This document shows positions 46,675-58,579 of a DNA stretch of 64,000 nt, in pieces. The DNA is from Trema orientale. Taxonomy: Eukaryota > Streptophyta > Magnoliopsida > Rosales > Cannabaceae. A program made the position numbers and the translations under genes. Numbering within the stretch: position 1 is the first letter of the stretch; the number at the start of each line of letters is the position of its first letter. The stretch covers positions 183,568-247,567 of the forward strand of contig JXTC01000066.1 of NCBI GenBank assembly GCA_002914845.1, read 5' to 3'. The notes under the pieces are model-generated. The model made no database searches, was not told where the DNA came from, and saw only the letters and a list, made by a program, of their open reading frames with translations.

Positions 46675-47326
46675 TTATAGACTGTGAGACAAATCCAATC
46701 TAGCCTTTTTTCGACGTTCCTTGGTTGAACAATCTGACTGAGTTATGGCTCGATTAACTTCTAGGACATAGATTTGCAGTTGATCAATCAATTGCTTAAA
46801 AGTTGTAGCAGAGATGAAGATTCGTCTTGAAGAGTCTGAAATAAACTTCTGTTCTATAGCATAATCTATAATGGACAACAAGTGATTAAAGAAACCATTA
46901 ACATTTAATTGCCTATGGGTTTTTGATGGATTTTCAGCTGGGCCTAAGAAATAATTTGAAAAATTTCTTCTAATGTTCCAATGCCCCCTGGTAAAGCAAT
47001 AAAACTGTCGGAATGATCATGCATTTTTTGTATTCATTCATACATTATTGATACTTTCAGTTCTTTCCCAACTGTTTTTCCGGTGATGTTCCCTTCAGTC
47101 AAAGTTTTGGAATGATTTCGAAAACTTGGCTTCCTCCAACAAATGCAGTTGTTGATATATACCCTATTAACTCAAGGCTACCTCATCCATAAACTAAATG
47201 GATTTTCCTTTCAGATAATACCTTACTAAGGTGATTTGCTACTTCTAGGAACTCTTTATCCTTCCCTGGACTGGATCCACAAAATACATAAATGTTCGTG
47301 ATTTTATGAGATGAGGATCTAGCCAT
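46675..47326 (-). pseudogene. LOG-type cytokinin-activating phosphoribohydrolase, intronless decayed copy in a retrotransposon
   Basis: Read on the minus strand from the ATG at 47326, about 217 codons align by eye with plant LOG proteins from end to end. The N-terminus has IYVFCGSSPGKDKEFLEVA and HLVYG. The signature PGGxGTxxE is present as PGGIGTLEE. C-terminal segments IISWAQL-like, LLSIIDYAIEQKFISDSSRR and TTFKQLIDQLQIYV follow. LOG enzymes release free cytokinin bases from riboside 5'-monophosphates in the cytosol. This copy cannot make the enzyme: a TGA replaces one Gly of the GGG motif after VYG, a TGA stands where the conserved catalytic Arg is expected, TGG became TAG in the S-W-A-Q motif, and there is at least one frame change. 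There are no introns although plant LOG genes have several. It lies between integrase and 3' LTR of the Athila-like element, in the element's orientation. Confidence 0.8.
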
Positions 47327-47345
47327 TTTAACACTCTTCTTGACC

Positions 47346-48022
47346 TTATAAATGAGTTTGAGCTGAATGAAAATGGAGAAAAGAAGTGATGTATTTATAG
47401 AGATAAGAAAAGTAAGGCAATGAAGCACTTACGGGGGTAGGCCGGCTGTTGTCAGAAAAAAGTTTGAAATTTTTTAACAAATTGACAAAATGACAAAGCA
47501 TACATATGTACAGGTAGTTGTGATTGTGACTCAAATCTTTCTCTAGTTTTACATCCAATAACGACTTAAATGCCCTTAATAGGTCGGAGATTGGCTTCCT
47601 ATCCCATTTTCTTATAAATTGACAAACATGGTCTTTTAAATTCAGATTTCCAAGATTATATAGCTCATACTCTTGTCGAAATCTGGGCCAAAATTTGTGT
47701 ATTACAAGATATACATCTCCACTAGGATGCGTCTCAAGGGTCCATAGGAGATCATCCAATGACCCTTACTTATGCTATCCTTAATGAAGTTTATTTTATC
47801 TTCACGATTTGTGGACACCATTCCTAAAGAGCGGCATTTTGTATTACAAGTCCATCGTACACATTTATGACAAACTTTCATTATTTTAGCATGACGCTTT
47901 CTTACAAATGAGCTTTTACCATGACCAGTCATGTATGAAATAAATGAATCTAAAAACTCACCTGATAATCGTACCTTTACTTCGATAATTGAACAGACAT
48001 CTTTATGAATTCCCTTATACAT
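47346..48022 (-). pseudogene. Unidentified Cys-rich accessory ORF of the Athila-like element
   Basis: I do not recognise this protein. It starts at ATG 48022 (MYKGIHKDVCSIIEVKVRLS). A basic segment follows (KSSFVRKRHAKIMK), then a compact Cys cluster CHKCVRWTCNTKC that could bind zinc. After SKGHW, near 47745-47760, the frame shifts by one base and continues as DDLLWTLETHPSGDVYLV, KFWPRFRQEYELYNLG and FIRKWDRKPISDLLRAFKSL. The reading frame then runs, probably beyond the real end, to 47346, overlapping the TATA-like box of the LOG copy. Basic residues next to a Cys cluster suggest nucleic-acid binding, which is only inference. It sits between integrase and the LOG copy, where env-like genes of gypsy elements are found, but shows no signal peptide or membrane segment. 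Confidence 0.5.
47391..47401 (-). promoter_or_regulatory. TATA-like box upstream of the LOG copy
   Basis: TCTATAAATAC on the minus strand, about 65-75 bp before the LOG ATG. It could be an internal promoter or a relic of the captured gene's own promoter. Confidence 0.5.
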
Positions 48023-48197
48023 TAGTAACCTTAATCTTTCACACCTATCACAGTAAATTTTTTAGTTGAGCATTTTGAGGGAGAGAGGGAAAATATTTTT
48101 ACCATTATAAAAGAGTGACATCAATTTTGAAGAAAAGAAATTAAAAGAAAGAGGAGAGAAGTGAAAAGTTGTGGTGAACCTTGATGAGAACTTGAAA

Positions 48198-48204
48198 CTT
48201 TATA
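48198..48204 (-). promoter_or_regulatory. TATA-like box upstream of the Cys-rich ORF
   Basis: TATAAAG on the minus strand, about 175 bp before the ATG at 48022, followed by a pyrimidine-rich leader. Confidence 0.35.
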
Positions 48205-48419
48205 CATAATTTTTTTTCCTTTTCTACTTATTTATTTTCATTTTTTTTGTTCAATTATTGTAGAAAATTGAAGAAACAGACTTGAAGGTCACAAAGTACC
48301 ATTATCCGTCACTTAACCAGGAATGTAACGAAAAAACAAACAAACATACTGAAAACAACCTGCAAAAACAAAAACAAAGTTAAAAAACAGTGAATTAAGT
48401 ATTTACAACATATTTATGA

Positions 48420-49421
48420 TTCCTCATAATATGGATCATTGAGGTAAAGGACTTTCTCTTGAAGAATTTGATTGTCAAGAAATGGTTTGAGTCTTTGTCC
48501 ATTAACAAATTACCATTTTTGGGATTTTCAACATCAATGATACGATAAGGATACACATATCTTACGATGAAAGGTCCACTCTACTTTGATCTCAATTTTT
48601 TGGGAAATATATGAAGTTAAGAATCATAGAGCAAGACCTTTTGACCAACAACAAATATTTTTCTTGAAATTACATCATTTTTGCATTCTCATATGCATCA
48701 TTTCTCAATTCTTCAAGCTCATTTATTTGCAATTTTTCAACTTACAAGCGTCACCGAGATTTGAGTTGAAAGTTTTAATAGCCAAAAAAGCTTTGTGTTC
48801 AAGTTCCACAGGCAAATGACAAGGTTTTCCATAATCTATCATATAGGATGACATACCAAGTAAGGTTTTGAAAGCAGTTTGATAAGTCCAAAGCGCATCA
48901 CTAAGTCTCAAAGACCAATCTTTATGATTTGGGTTAACTATTTTCTCCAAAATTTGTTTAATCTCCCTATTTGCAAGTTCTACTTGTCTATTTGTCTGAG
49001 GGTAATAAAGGATAGTAACTTTGTGTATGATTCTATATTTCTTTATTAATGACTCAAATGACTTATTACAAAAATATGTTCCCCCATCACTTATCATGGC
49101 TCGAGGAATTCCAAATCGACTCAAAATGTTTTTTTTCAAAAATTTGATCACTGTTTTATGATCATTGTTTCTACTTGGAATTGCCCCTATCCATTTTGAC
49201 ACATAATCAACAGCTACTAGAATGTACACAAAACTAAATGATAGTAAAAAAGGTCCCATAAAGTTTATATCCCAATAGTCAAATATTTCAATCACCAAAA
49301 TAGGACTTAAAGGTATCATGTGACGTTTTGAAATTGACCCTAACTTTAGATAATTTTCACATGATTTGCAAAAGGCACAGGTATCTTTGAACAAAGTTGG
49401 CCAATAAAATCTACACTGCAA
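48420..49421 (-). pseudogene. Athila-type gypsy integrase, broken
   Basis: From 49421 the frame opens with [20 protein letters not shown], the C-terminal half of the integrase zinc finger with its second pair (C-x-x-C) kept. The rve core follows: WDINFMGPF (first Asp), [11 protein letters not shown] (second Asp) and [14 protein letters not shown] (catalytic Glu), so the DDE triad is intact. The open frame ends at 48723. Beyond it a degenerate C-terminal tail is readable to about 48420 (DVYPYRIIDVENPKNGNL), matching the 'RSRWxGPF' tail of Athila integrases, with stops. The N-terminal part of the same protein lies at 53430-53630, separated by solo LTR C. Confidence 0.8.
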
Positions 49422-49430
49422 GAATTTTGT

Positions 49431-52400
49431 TGTAACCCCCTAGGAATCCCTAGGTTTGCAACCTTAATAGAATTATTATTAGACTTAATGTCGAATTTTA
49501 ATAAGCTTACTTTCACAATGCTTGGAAATTTGTGTGTAGTATGATTATAATGTTAAATTTTATTACGTGAGAAAACCATAATTATTCATTGTTTTAACTT
49601 GGAAATTCTAAGTTAGTTTTCCTTAATATTAAATTAATTCTACAAAGAAAATAATATGTACATCAATATGACTTAGGCCACCTAAATAAGAATATGATAT
49701 ATTTATGTCACATTAGAAATTGTTACACCTTATAACCCAAAGTTAATGATTGCATCAAAATAGTACCATGACAAAATTTAAATGGCTAGGATTTAAGTAT
49801 ACAAAGAATTAAGTATACAAATCAATCTAAAGGTGGAAAATAAGCTGTAGAAAAAGATGAAGACTAGTGAGTTTTTATCTTAGGGAGGTGATAACTTTAA
49901 ATTAGTGGAATAGAAAAGGTAAGGAAAAAAAAGGAATAAAGTTAGTGGATAATTCTAAAAAAAGAAAATATAGACAAAACTAATTCATAGCTTTTGTCTC
50001 TAAAATAATTCAAAAGGTAGGAAAAGGAAAGTGATAACGGAAATTTTTTTTTGGAAATTAGTGGCCATAATTCAAAGAGGAAGACATAGATAAAACTAAT
50101 TGGTAGCTTTTGTCTCCAAAATAATTCAAAAGGTAAGAAAAAGAATAATATAGTATAGATTTTCTTTGGGAGTTAGTAGTATTAGATTCCAAATAATTGA
50201 AAAAGAGGAGAGATTAGAGAAAGAAAATAAAGGTAGTGGATGAGTGAATAATTAAAAGATGAGATAGACAAAGAAAATAGTAAAAATAAATAAAAGTAAC
50301 ACATTGTAGTAAGATGCCTTCCATCTTTGCACTATAAATAGACCCTTCATTTGGCAATTGGAAATCCATACTCAACCTTTCAATTACTTAGCCAAAACTA
50401 TCTTAATTTTTCCATCATCCTTTCTCTAAAAGAAAACTAAAAGAAAAACTCTTTCTACCTCACTTTCTTCCAAACTCACAAGAGCTATAATATATTACCT
50501 ATTATCCTTGCTTTTCCTATAAAGACTCTAGAATTTAAGAATTGTAATCAAAAGAAGAGAGCACCTAGTTTTGTGGCGGAGACGTAAGGAAGAATAAGGA
50601 AAGATCTTTGGAAGGTAGGTTACATAAACACATTTAAGTTTATTAAGACTTTTAGCTCCAAAATTATGAGAAGTCTAATTTTAGCATTTTGACTTCTAGT
50701 AAAATATTGATAATTGGAGAAGTTTCCAAACCCTCCAAGAAAGAAGATACAAGCTTGGAAGGTAAATATTCCCTCGCCTTGCTTGTTATGTGTTCAAATT
50801 GCAAAGGAATAAATATGTAATAACATATTTGATCTATTTTAGATGTTATATAATTTATTTTTTTGCCAAAGTTTATTTTGTTGATTTTTTAAGCCTTTAA
50901 ATATGAATACTTCACGATAATAAAGGCTAAAAGTAATAACAATAATAATAATAATAATAGTAAAATAAAATCACAATGACTAAACTCAAAGGTGGAAGAT
51001 TTTTAGATGAAAGACCCTAAAATAAAATATACATGAAAATGAACCAAGCTTAATGATTTAGACTTAGATTCTCAAGAATAGATTTTTACCCATTAAAAAT
51101 ATTTTCTAAAAATTAAAAATATTTGCTCAAAATTTGAAGGGACTAAAATGTCAAAATTTTGAGTATTTTGGGTCAAAAGTATAATTTTGAAAAATATGGT
51201 TCAAATCTGTGAGAAAGTTATTTAGCCAGTTTTAAAACTATATTAAAGTGTAAAAATAAATAATGGAAGAATCTTTAACAAAAAGATAAGCTATAACTCA
51301 AAGTTTACCCTTAGAGGGCATAAATGTTAGCAATCTTAAAATTATGGACAAAAATATAAATTATAAAACTTGAAATTTTGGGTTAGAGATTTGGTACAAG
51401 AATAAATAGAAAACTTTATTTTAGATCTCTAATTGGGATGAGAAAAGATTTACTTAAGTTTAAAACATGAAATCAATAATAGGAAATAAAAGATATATAC
51501 CCCTAATTGCACCCAAGTTAGTTATAGGCCTAAGAAGAGTGAAAAATGCCTAATACTATATCTTACCCAAAGTATGATTTTAGATTTAAAATATGTATAG
51601 CCGTTAGTATGTTTGGCCCACTTATCATATTAAGACCCATGACTACGAATAAAGTAATTAATCAAAAATAATTCAAAGTAATTGATGAAGAGCAAAATAA
51701 CTAAGGAAACTTAACAGATTAAGGATGATATTAATCAAATCTACAACCAAAATATTGATAGACTAGAAAGATCACCGTGATAAGGGTTAAAGAAAATTAA
51801 ATCCCATCCATCTAAGTTGAAGGAATAAATTAGTCAAAGAACATAACACGACATTATTTTTCAAATATGAAGTTTTATATTTGATCAAGACTGAGTCTTA
51901 GTTGTCTTAAGCCCACTAAATAATTGGGAAGTTTAGAAAAAAAAAATTATAAGTCCACTTTATATTACTCTAACAATTAGAGTATGTATACGTCAGGGTA
52001 AAACTCTAACCTAACGTGCGTAATTAATAAGTGGAACTAGGACAATCACATTACGAGATAAGTACAATATCACCTACGACATGGATGGTTTTGAAAATAT
52101 TTCATGTTTGCAGTATGATATGTTTGAGATTATTTCATGTGATATCTTACCTTTATTATTATGTGGACTATGCATAATATGAAAAATGCTTATAAAGATA
52201 CATCTCCTATGCTATTAAAATGATGTATGCTTACTTTACAATGTTATTATGTTAAAATACTCTAAGTATGCTTTAACAAAGGAAATACTATGATAGCGGA
52301 ATATAAAGCATGGATTTGTTGTTGAAGCATACCCACTCATATTAAAAGAAGACTAATTAAGATAAGAATTTAAAGGTATCATACCAACCTCCACCAGGTG

Positions 52401-53424
52401 AGGATATCCGAGGAAAAATATGACCGACCTCCCCTAGGCGAGGATTCCCGAGGAAAAGTATGTTAAGTTTATAATCGTGGGTGTTTTTAGTTGGGTCGCT
52501 CCTCTGGTTCCCCATTTGATAGTGCGCACTCGATACATATACCAGGGCCCATAAGAAAGATAAAAGACGTTATGACAAAGAATGAGATAAAATAATGATA
52601 TAATATCTTATAATAAAGCATAAAGTAATGATTTCATAAAATAGCATAATCGGACTTTCATAAAAGATTATTGTTTATAAATAAAATATTTTGTGAGAAC
52701 TACATTGTACTTGCTGAGCGAAAGCTCACTTTGTATGAGTATGCATGTTGTAGGTACCAAAGCAAAAAAACCTTTAATTTGATTGATAGGTTAGCTGGAA
52801 TCGAGGCGGGGATGAATGTGAGGCACAGGCAATGGATTACCACCATTAAATTATTTCTGCATAAGTTCTTATTATGAGACAAATGATTTTATTTATGATA
52901 TTATTTAAAAATATATTTATAACTCGGCATTGTATTTTACAATGCATGATTTTATTAAGTTTAACTTGAAAATATATTTTGATTAAATAGAGTTTAAACG
53001 AACGTTTTTCAATATGAAAAGATCTAAAAGTAAAAATGTTTTGATTTGAATAAAATCAAAACTCAAGGGGTTCTATCAAAAAGATCTAAACTGTCTAAGG
53101 AGAGCTTGGGACTTAAGTGGTCCATATGTGACTCCCCTTCTTACCTGGGAGCTCTTTATAGTGGCGCATTATTTAAATCACCCCAAGTAATAAATTTATA
53201 AACAAATTTAAACAATGATTACTTAACCGTCCTCAGAAATTTTACTTGTTTTCAAAATTATCAAATTAAGTAAATGGTTAGCTATGAATATCAATCTCTT
53301 AAAAAGAAAAAAAAAATATATTTAAAAAAAAATTGTCATGGATTTTCAGCATCTAAGTTTCTCTTTTTAAATAAATAAGCTAAGAAGGTAAGTATTTAAT
53401 GGTCTAAAAAGTCAGATCGTTACA
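49431..53424 (+). mobile_element. Solo LTR, family C (Tekay/Del-like), 3,994 bp, inside pol
   Basis: Starts TGTAACCCCCTAGG and ends GTCAGATCGTTACA. The 5-bp flanks are TTTGT (49426-49430) and TTTGC (53425-53429). Removing the insert and one TSD copy restores the pol frame of the Athila-like element, which confirms the ends. A TATA box (CTATAAATAG, about 50331) marks the U3/R border. A GCTGAGCGAAAGCTCAC block near 52715 corresponds to the conserved 3' block of Tekay-like LTRs. A ~118-bp duplicated block is seen near 49970 and 50090. No coding sequence. Confidence 0.8.
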
Positions 53425-53429
53425 TTTGC

Positions 53430-54719
53430 AGTTGTCTTTTTTAACGAAAAGTGACCTTCATATACTTTGGTATAACAAAAGTTTATGATACTACTTACTT
53501 CATTATCAGGTATGCATCTTCGAAATATTTGATCAGGATAGTACTTGAATAGATAAGGGTCATCCCAATAAAAGTTCTTTACTTCACTCAAAAACTTACT
53601 TTTGTCTTGACTACTCCATTCAGATGGCATAGCTCCTATTACAAGAAAGTTGACAATGTTAGCAAACTAAGGTATTGAAGTGGTAGAAAATAAAGATTCA
53701 TCAGGAAAATAATTATTGATAGGTATGATCCCAAAAGATGACTCTGTTGTTAGCCTTGACAAGTGGTCAGCGACAACATTTTCGGTGCCTTTCTCATCCT
53801 TGATTGTGATATCAAACTTCCGAAGCAATAAGATCTAGCATATCAATCTTGGCTTGGAATCTTTTTTAGAGAGAAGACATTTCAATGTTGCATGATCACT
53901 AAAGACAATTACTAGTGAGCCAATATGATAAGATCGAAAATTTTCCAACGCAAATACTAATGCAAGTAATTCTTTTTCAGTGGTTGAATAATTTATTTGA
54001 GCAGTATTTAAAGTCTTACTTGCATAGTAAATCACATATGGCTGACTATCTTTTTTTTGTCCCAAAATAGCACCAACAACATAGTCACTAGCATCACAAA
54101 TTATTTCAAAAGGAGGAGACTAATCAGGTGGTTGAATGATAGGAGTAGAGGTAAGTAATTTTTTAAGCTTTACAAATACTTCTTCACATTCTTTAGTCCA
54201 TTTAAAAACATTGTCTTTAGATAAAAAGTTACATAATGGTTTAGATATTATATTGAAATCTTTGATAAACTTCCTATAAAAACCATGTTCTAAGAATGAT
54301 CTAACATGTCTTACACATTTTGGTGTAGGTAAGTTGGAAATTAATTCAATTTTTTACTTGTCTATCTCAATTCCTTTTGATGAAATAATGTGGCTAAGAA
54401 CAATCCCATTTGTTACCATGAAATGACATTTTTCTCAATTAAGTACAAGATTCTTTTCTTCAAACCTTTTCAAGACTTTATCCAAGTTCATTAGGCAATC
54501 ATCAAAATAATCACTAAAAATAGAGAAATCATCTATAAAAATTTCAAGAAAATGTTCAACCACGACATTAAATATGCTAAGCATGCATCTTTGAAATGTG
54601 GCTGGTGCATTACATAATTCAAAAGGCATCCTACGATAAGCAAATGTATCAAATGGACATATAAAAGTGGTTTTCTCTTGATCTTCAAATGCAATTTCAA
54701 TTTGATTGTACCCTGAATA
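53430..54719 (-). pseudogene. Athila-type gypsy reverse transcriptase and RNase H, broken
   Basis: On the minus strand the sequence begins inside RT at YSGYNQIEIAFEDQEKTTF, passes MPFELCNAPATFQRCM and the catalytic FIDDFSIFSDYFDD (YxDD-type). Connection motifs follow (FLEHGFYRKFIKDF). RNase H shows its acidic residues in [30 protein letters not shown] and [13 protein letters not shown]. Then comes the integrase N-terminus (FCYTKVYEGHFSLKKTTA). Several stops are present (for example TAA near 54118). The 5' part of RT is cut off at 54719 by a Copia LTR; protease and gag lie beyond it or are lost. FxDDFS and the FKDxxxFxKSC zinc finger support the Athila lineage. Confidence 0.8.
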
Positions 54720-56347
54720 TGTTGGAATAATGTCCTATAAAGTAGTTTATTATTTTGACATTATAAATAATATTTATCGGATTAATTGTTATCTATTTGT
54801 TATTAATAAATCCCATGTTATGAATTTCTATTTCATTTATATCTCATGGATATACATGTGATGTCTATGTTTATCTTATGTAAATATCTAAAAGAATCTG
54901 AGACATATAATGAGTAATAAAGAATTATTCGTACGATGAGTTCATATGTGGAAGACATTATATTCTTTATTTTATTATGTCTAAATTAAATTATTTGCAT
55001 TTTGCATATTGAAGATGGAATACTTTACTATGCCATAGGATATAGTGTTGTCTATTTGATTAATAAAGTCTCCAATTATCAAAGTGAGTCTTCAGACAGA
55101 AACACTAGTATGTTATAAGAAAGTTATAACAACATTGAACAGGACCGAGTGAATTAGAATTTGAGGTTAAGTTTTGTAACTCAAATTTCTAATTTCACTA
55201 ATCTAGCAGTATTGTAGAGAATCTTAATCCTAGTGATTAACGAACTTACTTTCATGTGTTTTGTCTTTTTGAGTTACAAAAGCACTAGTTTCGATTAATA
55301 GTTCGAACTCCGGTATCTTGGAAGATAAGGTATATGAAATGTGTAGAACGTTATTCATGATGGATGCCATGCATATAATGTCATTTTGAGTTTTTTCAAG
55401 TACTTGGATAATATAAAACAGGGCTCTGATATTCATTATGTGAATTTGACTGTATTGGTATTAGCATATACAAACATTATAGTCAACTATTATCCATTAC
55501 ATGAAAAATAGCAACTCAAAGGTAAATATGTACTAGAAGGGTAATACAGTAGTTTCACCCTACTAGTATGGCATTTCAGTGGAGGTACGTCTATAGGTAT
55601 AGTATATGTTAAATGAATCGAACTAATTATTTGATAATAAGCTTCACAGAAAATAGATGATATTTAGTCTAGGAGTTCAATATTAGGCCTATAGTGGTGT
55701 GCCCCAATATTAATGGATAAGGCCCAATCATAATTATAAGTTAATTATGATTGTGGGTATATAATCTATTAGAGCTTGGGCTTTATAGATCTATCTGGTC
55801 CCCTGTCTAGCTGAAATTAAAGCCAAACAATTATTTGCTTATCAGTTGAGCCCAATAAGTCCAATAAGCCCAATAGGGTTTACTAATCTCTCTATTGTTA
55901 AGAGAAAAGTTCTCTAGTTGATAGTTATATGTGTTACATGTGAAACACCCTTGAAAAATGAGTGTCACATGAAAAACAGAGAGAGAAAAAGCAACGAAAA
56001 TTTGGCCAACCCAAAGGAATCACTATCCTTGGTGTTTCGGCTATCCTAGAGAAATCAATTCGAGGAGATTGTCTTCTTATTCTTCTACGGATCTCTTTGT
56101 TGGGAATCAAGAAGGTGACCACCCACCGGATTAATCAAATAGCTTTCGGGAATAGACGGGAAGACAAGAAGATTGTGGAGTGAATCAAGAGTTAATTTGT
56201 GTTAGATCATGATCTGAAATGTTTTGTAAAAAGAAAAATATTAAATGACCAATTCCGCTGCGTTTCTAGATTTTACAAAACTCTGGTGTTCTTAAAAATG
56301 ATTTTACGAAAATATTTTCCAGAATTTTATTCCAATGAATACCAACA
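54720..56347 (+). mobile_element. 5' LTR of a second Copia element, inserted in the gypsy RT
   Basis: Begins TGTTGGAATAATGTCC, interrupting the RT frame, and ends AATACCAACA. These ends form the inverted TGTTGG...CCAACA. A primer-binding-like ATTCGTATTAGAGTCAGG follows directly. A CCGCTGCGTTTCTAGATTTTAC block near 56256 is typical of the U5 of such Copia LTRs. ORFs in the LTR have no protein motif. Confidence 0.7.
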
Positions 56348-58579
56348 ATTCGTATTAGAGTCAGGTTTTATTATTGACCTAGCATATTTTACTCCAATTT
56401 ATTCTCTTGTTGATTGATGTTTATGATTTCGAAAAAGTTTGATTATGTTTGGTCTTGTTCATGTTATGATTATGCTCTAGTTTCTATGAAGTCAATAGAT
56501 TCAATGAGTTTGAATGATTATTTGATTAGATGTTGCTACGAGGTGATGATCATGTTTGTTTTTTATTTTAGTTTCTGGCACGTTCTTGATTTCTATGTAT
56601 TCATGTTTTATGTTCTTGATAAAACTATGCATAGAAATGTTTTAATCTTTAATTGTTTTTAAGTTTTTATGAAAAACTGTTCTTCAATTAAAAAAAAAAT
56701 GAAATGATGGAGCGGTGCACGGCTTGGAGCGGTGCATGGCTTGGACCAGTGCACAGCTTGGAGCCGTGTGCATTGCCCGCGTGAGCCCCATGAGTGTGAC
56801 CCATATACTGGGCCGCACGGGCACATCCCCACACATGGCTATGCAGGTGAGGCACCCTGGCCACGTGGATGTGATCCGCGCATGGCCTGCGGGTGGCCAC
56901 CCCACACACGCTGCGCGGGCACGACCCTGCTGGCTGCACGGATATGATCTGCGCATGGCCAGTGGGGGGCCTCCTGCACGCTGGCTACGCGAGTGGCCTC
57001 CCCGTGCCTTGGCCGCTCGGGGTGCCACCTCGGAGTTGTCCCGAGCGAGGTCGCGTAGCATTATGTGAGCCCATTGGCGCCTGGCAGTTGTCCCGAGCTT
57101 GGCCGCGTAACATCCCGGGGCTGCCGTTCACGTATCAGCCTCTCGTTCTGTCCGTCGGATTGTCCCGATACATTTTGAATTGATGGCCATAATTTTAATT
57201 ATTTTCATTTTAAAAATTAATTTAATTTATCTATAGTTTTATGAAAACTGATAAATTCAAATTTAAATTCAAATTTTAAATCCTTATTAAATTTGAATTG
57301 ATAGGATATTTTAATTTGAATTATGGATGCGATTAATATCCGTAATATCTTATTTATTATTTGAATAATTAGAGATATTTTAAAATGAAATTTTTAAAAT
57401 TAGATATTATGAGATAATACCTTTTAGTTTTTAAAATTCAAATTTTGAATAGATATTTTGAAAAATTAGATTTATTTTAATTCAAATTAGTTATCTATTT
57501 TGAATTTTAAATTTGTTTCAGTTCAAATTAAAGATATTGTAGGAGATTTTATTTGTAAAATCTTCTATCTTCTAAATTTTGAATTTTGTGAAGATTTGAA
57601 ATTTAAATTTAAATCAGAATATCTTTTCAAATTTGAATTTATGGTTGGTAGATATGTAGTGAGATTAGATATTGATTTGAATTTTGAATTCAAATCTAAA
57701 AGATAAGATAATTGGAGATATTTAAGGAAGTTTAATTCAAATTACGATTACAAAAGTTGAAATTTAAATTTGAGATATTAAAGGAGATTTAATTAGTTAA
57801 ATATTTTGTTTAAAATGATTAGATTTTGTGAAAATCTTATTTAATTTAAATTTTAAATATTTTTTTCCATGTTTAAATATTTAGCATTATCTTATCAGTT
57901 AGAATTATTTAAATGTTAAATAATTTTAAATTACTAGAAATTAATAAATCATTAACAATTAATTAATTATCTGCTTACTTGATATTATTAGGACAATGTT
58001 GCATGCATGCCTAATAATTAAGTATTATTACATGATCTTTAGTAATATGTCTTATAGAAAATAAGAGTTACTCTCATACAAATACGAACATGTTTGCATA
58101 ATTGATTTTAGGTTACTAAGCTAGTTAGATTACTGGGTAAAATCTATAAATCCCTAATTATAAAATATTGAGTGGGAGAAGGTATGTGATACCTATGGTC
58201 TCCATTATTAGTTCATTATGTATTAGGATGAGTCTTGCCTCAGAATCTTGTTGAGCTCTCGTAGGAGGGTTTTTCGTCCGAGTAATACTAGAAATGAGCT
58301 TCTTAGGATAAGGTACTAGATAGACTATATGAAGTTGATCGCTTGTAGGAGATAGTCTTATCTAGAAAGCTTAATTATCAAAACAATGGCTAAACACTCA
58401 ACTCGAAATATTAAAATCCTCTATTAGGAGTTCTTATTAATCGATTAGAGGACCAAAGAGAATGGTAATTAAAAATGCCGAATAATAATTATCTGTTTAT
58501 TTACTGATTGAAATTGTTTCAGTTTGACTTGTTGACTGCATGACCCCCCCATAAGAGGCTTGTAATCAGTTGTAGGTCA
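56348..58579 (+). other. Non-coding interior of the second Copia element
   Basis: After the primer site there is no gag or pol motif over 2.2 kb. The first 350 bp are AT-rich, followed by a GC-rich island (56708-57165). AT-rich sequence with recurring AAATTTGAATTT words comes next (57240-57900), then a moderately conserved-looking block (58130-58400). The element is cut at 58580 by the LTR of another Copia element, so it may be a non-autonomous (LARD-like) derivative or have coding sequence outside the window. Confidence 0.5.
56708..57165. repeat. GC-rich tandem-repeat island
   Basis: Starts with four 17-bp units (56708, 56725, 56742, 56759; consensus TGGAGCGGTGCACGGCT). A longer repeat of about 73 bp follows, with GATGTGATCCGCGCATGGCC at about 56867 and its variant at about 56940. 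GTTGTCCCGAGC is repeated near 57035 and 57087. The ORFs overlying it on both strands are products of high GC and few stops. Confidence 0.75.

Noticed and set aside
46675..47326. A functional host LOG gene
   Set aside because: Premature stops, a frame change, lack of introns and position inside a retrotransposon rule out an ordinary intact gene.
46675..47428. Two separate small genes (81-codon and 68-codon ORFs)
   Set aside because: They are the two ends of one decayed LOG copy, joined by readable but broken sequence.
52671..52882. ORFs on both strands near 52.7 kb
   Set aside because: They fall in the conserved non-coding 3' block of solo LTR C.
49431..53424. A host intergenic region or a new transposon with its own genes
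   Set aside because: TG...CA ends, a 5-bp TSD and restoration of the pol frame show it is a solo LTR.
55934..56183. ORFs in the Copia LTR (62 and 73 codons)
   Set aside because: Within R/U5 of the LTR, no protein motif.
56684..57183. Several overlapping long ORFs on both strands
   Set aside because: Products of the GC-rich tandem-repeat island; all frames are open and none has a motif.
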